From Lumbricus terrestris (lineage: Eukaryota; Annelida; Clitellata; Crassiclitellata; Lumbricidae): a DNA stretch of 64,000 nucleotides. The DNA lies in assembly GCA_949752735.1 (NCBI GenBank), contig OX457037.1, positions 38,798,596 through 38,862,595 on the forward strand, in the 5' to 3' direction. Positions 63,838-64,000 of this stretch are shown here, one piece after another; position 1 is the stretch's first letter; the number at the start of each line of letters is the position of its first letter. The notes beneath the pieces are model-generated. The model was not told the DNA's origin, ran no database searches, and was given only the letters and a program-made list of their open reading frames with translations. Position numbers and translations under genes: made by a program.

Positions 63838-64000
63838 CATGTGACCCACTGATAGTCTTATGACCAATTGTCCTGTGACCAATTGTTCTCTGACAATTGT
63901 CCTCTGACCAATTGTCCTATGACCAACCATCCTGTGACCAATTGTCCTCTGACCAATTGTCCTATGACCAACCATCCTGTGACCAATTGTCCTCTGACCA
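63838..64000. repeat. GACCAATTGTCCT minisatellite, cut by the window end
   Basis: Variants of TGTGACCAATTGTCCTCTGA and TATGACCAACCATCC in tandem, period about 13-14 bp. Confidence 0.88.

Overview
This looks like a stretch of a marine invertebrate animal genome: large introns, two multi-exon metazoan signalling genes, many cut-and-paste DNA transposons, CR1-like and RTE-like LINE remnants, tRNA-derived SINEs and abundant micro- and minisatellites. The style (frequent AGGCCTA words, hAT-type MITE swarms, an atrial-natriuretic-peptide-type receptor guanylyl cyclase, a discoidin-domain-receptor kinase) would fit an echinoderm, another ambulacrarian or a similar marine invertebrate. The species cannot be fixed from sequence alone.

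Gene 1 (+ strand, about 1286-53820) is a complete receptor guanylyl cyclase. I rebuilt it as 22 exons whose phases all agree, giving 3171 coding bases (1056 residues plus stop). It has a signal peptide, an ANF-receptor-type ligand-binding ectodomain (exons 1-9), one transmembrane helix (exon 10), a degenerate kinase homology domain (exons 11-17), a coiled-coil linker (exon 18) and a class III cyclase domain with the metal, guanine and transition-state residues kept (exons 19-21). Introns 1, 8, 10, 11, 19 and 20 are swollen by transposons and tandem arrays.

Gene 2 (+ strand, 7841-8689, nested in intron 1 of gene 1) is a homeobox gene with its own TATA box, initiator and probable 60-bp 5'UTR intron. 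Its homeodomain is odd: Asp at the normally invariant Asn51, Val at position 50, and one extra residue in the helix 1-2 loop.

Gene 3 (- strand, 60643 down to 55927, cut by the right edge) is the intracellular part of a discoidin-domain-receptor-like tyrosine kinase in five phase-consistent exons. It is convergent with gene 1; about 2.1 kb separates their stop codons.

Between these lie at least a dozen hAT-type elements, most with perfect 8-bp target duplications, two Tc1/mariner-like elements (TA flanks), a piggyBac-like element (TTAA flanks) ending 37 bp before exon 11, a 954-codon CR1-like LINE ORF in intron 8, a second truncated one in intron 10, a frameshifted RTE-like LINE in intron 11, and SINEs sharing a 3' tail with LINE fragments. 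The most striking small-scale structures are a minisatellite in intron 18 grown from the exon-18 splice donor, a roughly 40-copy array of TAATCGATTA-bearing units in intron 19, a chain of consecutive perfect palindromes near 20.7 kb, and a decayed copy of the exon-1 3' end about 1.2 kb upstream of exon 1.
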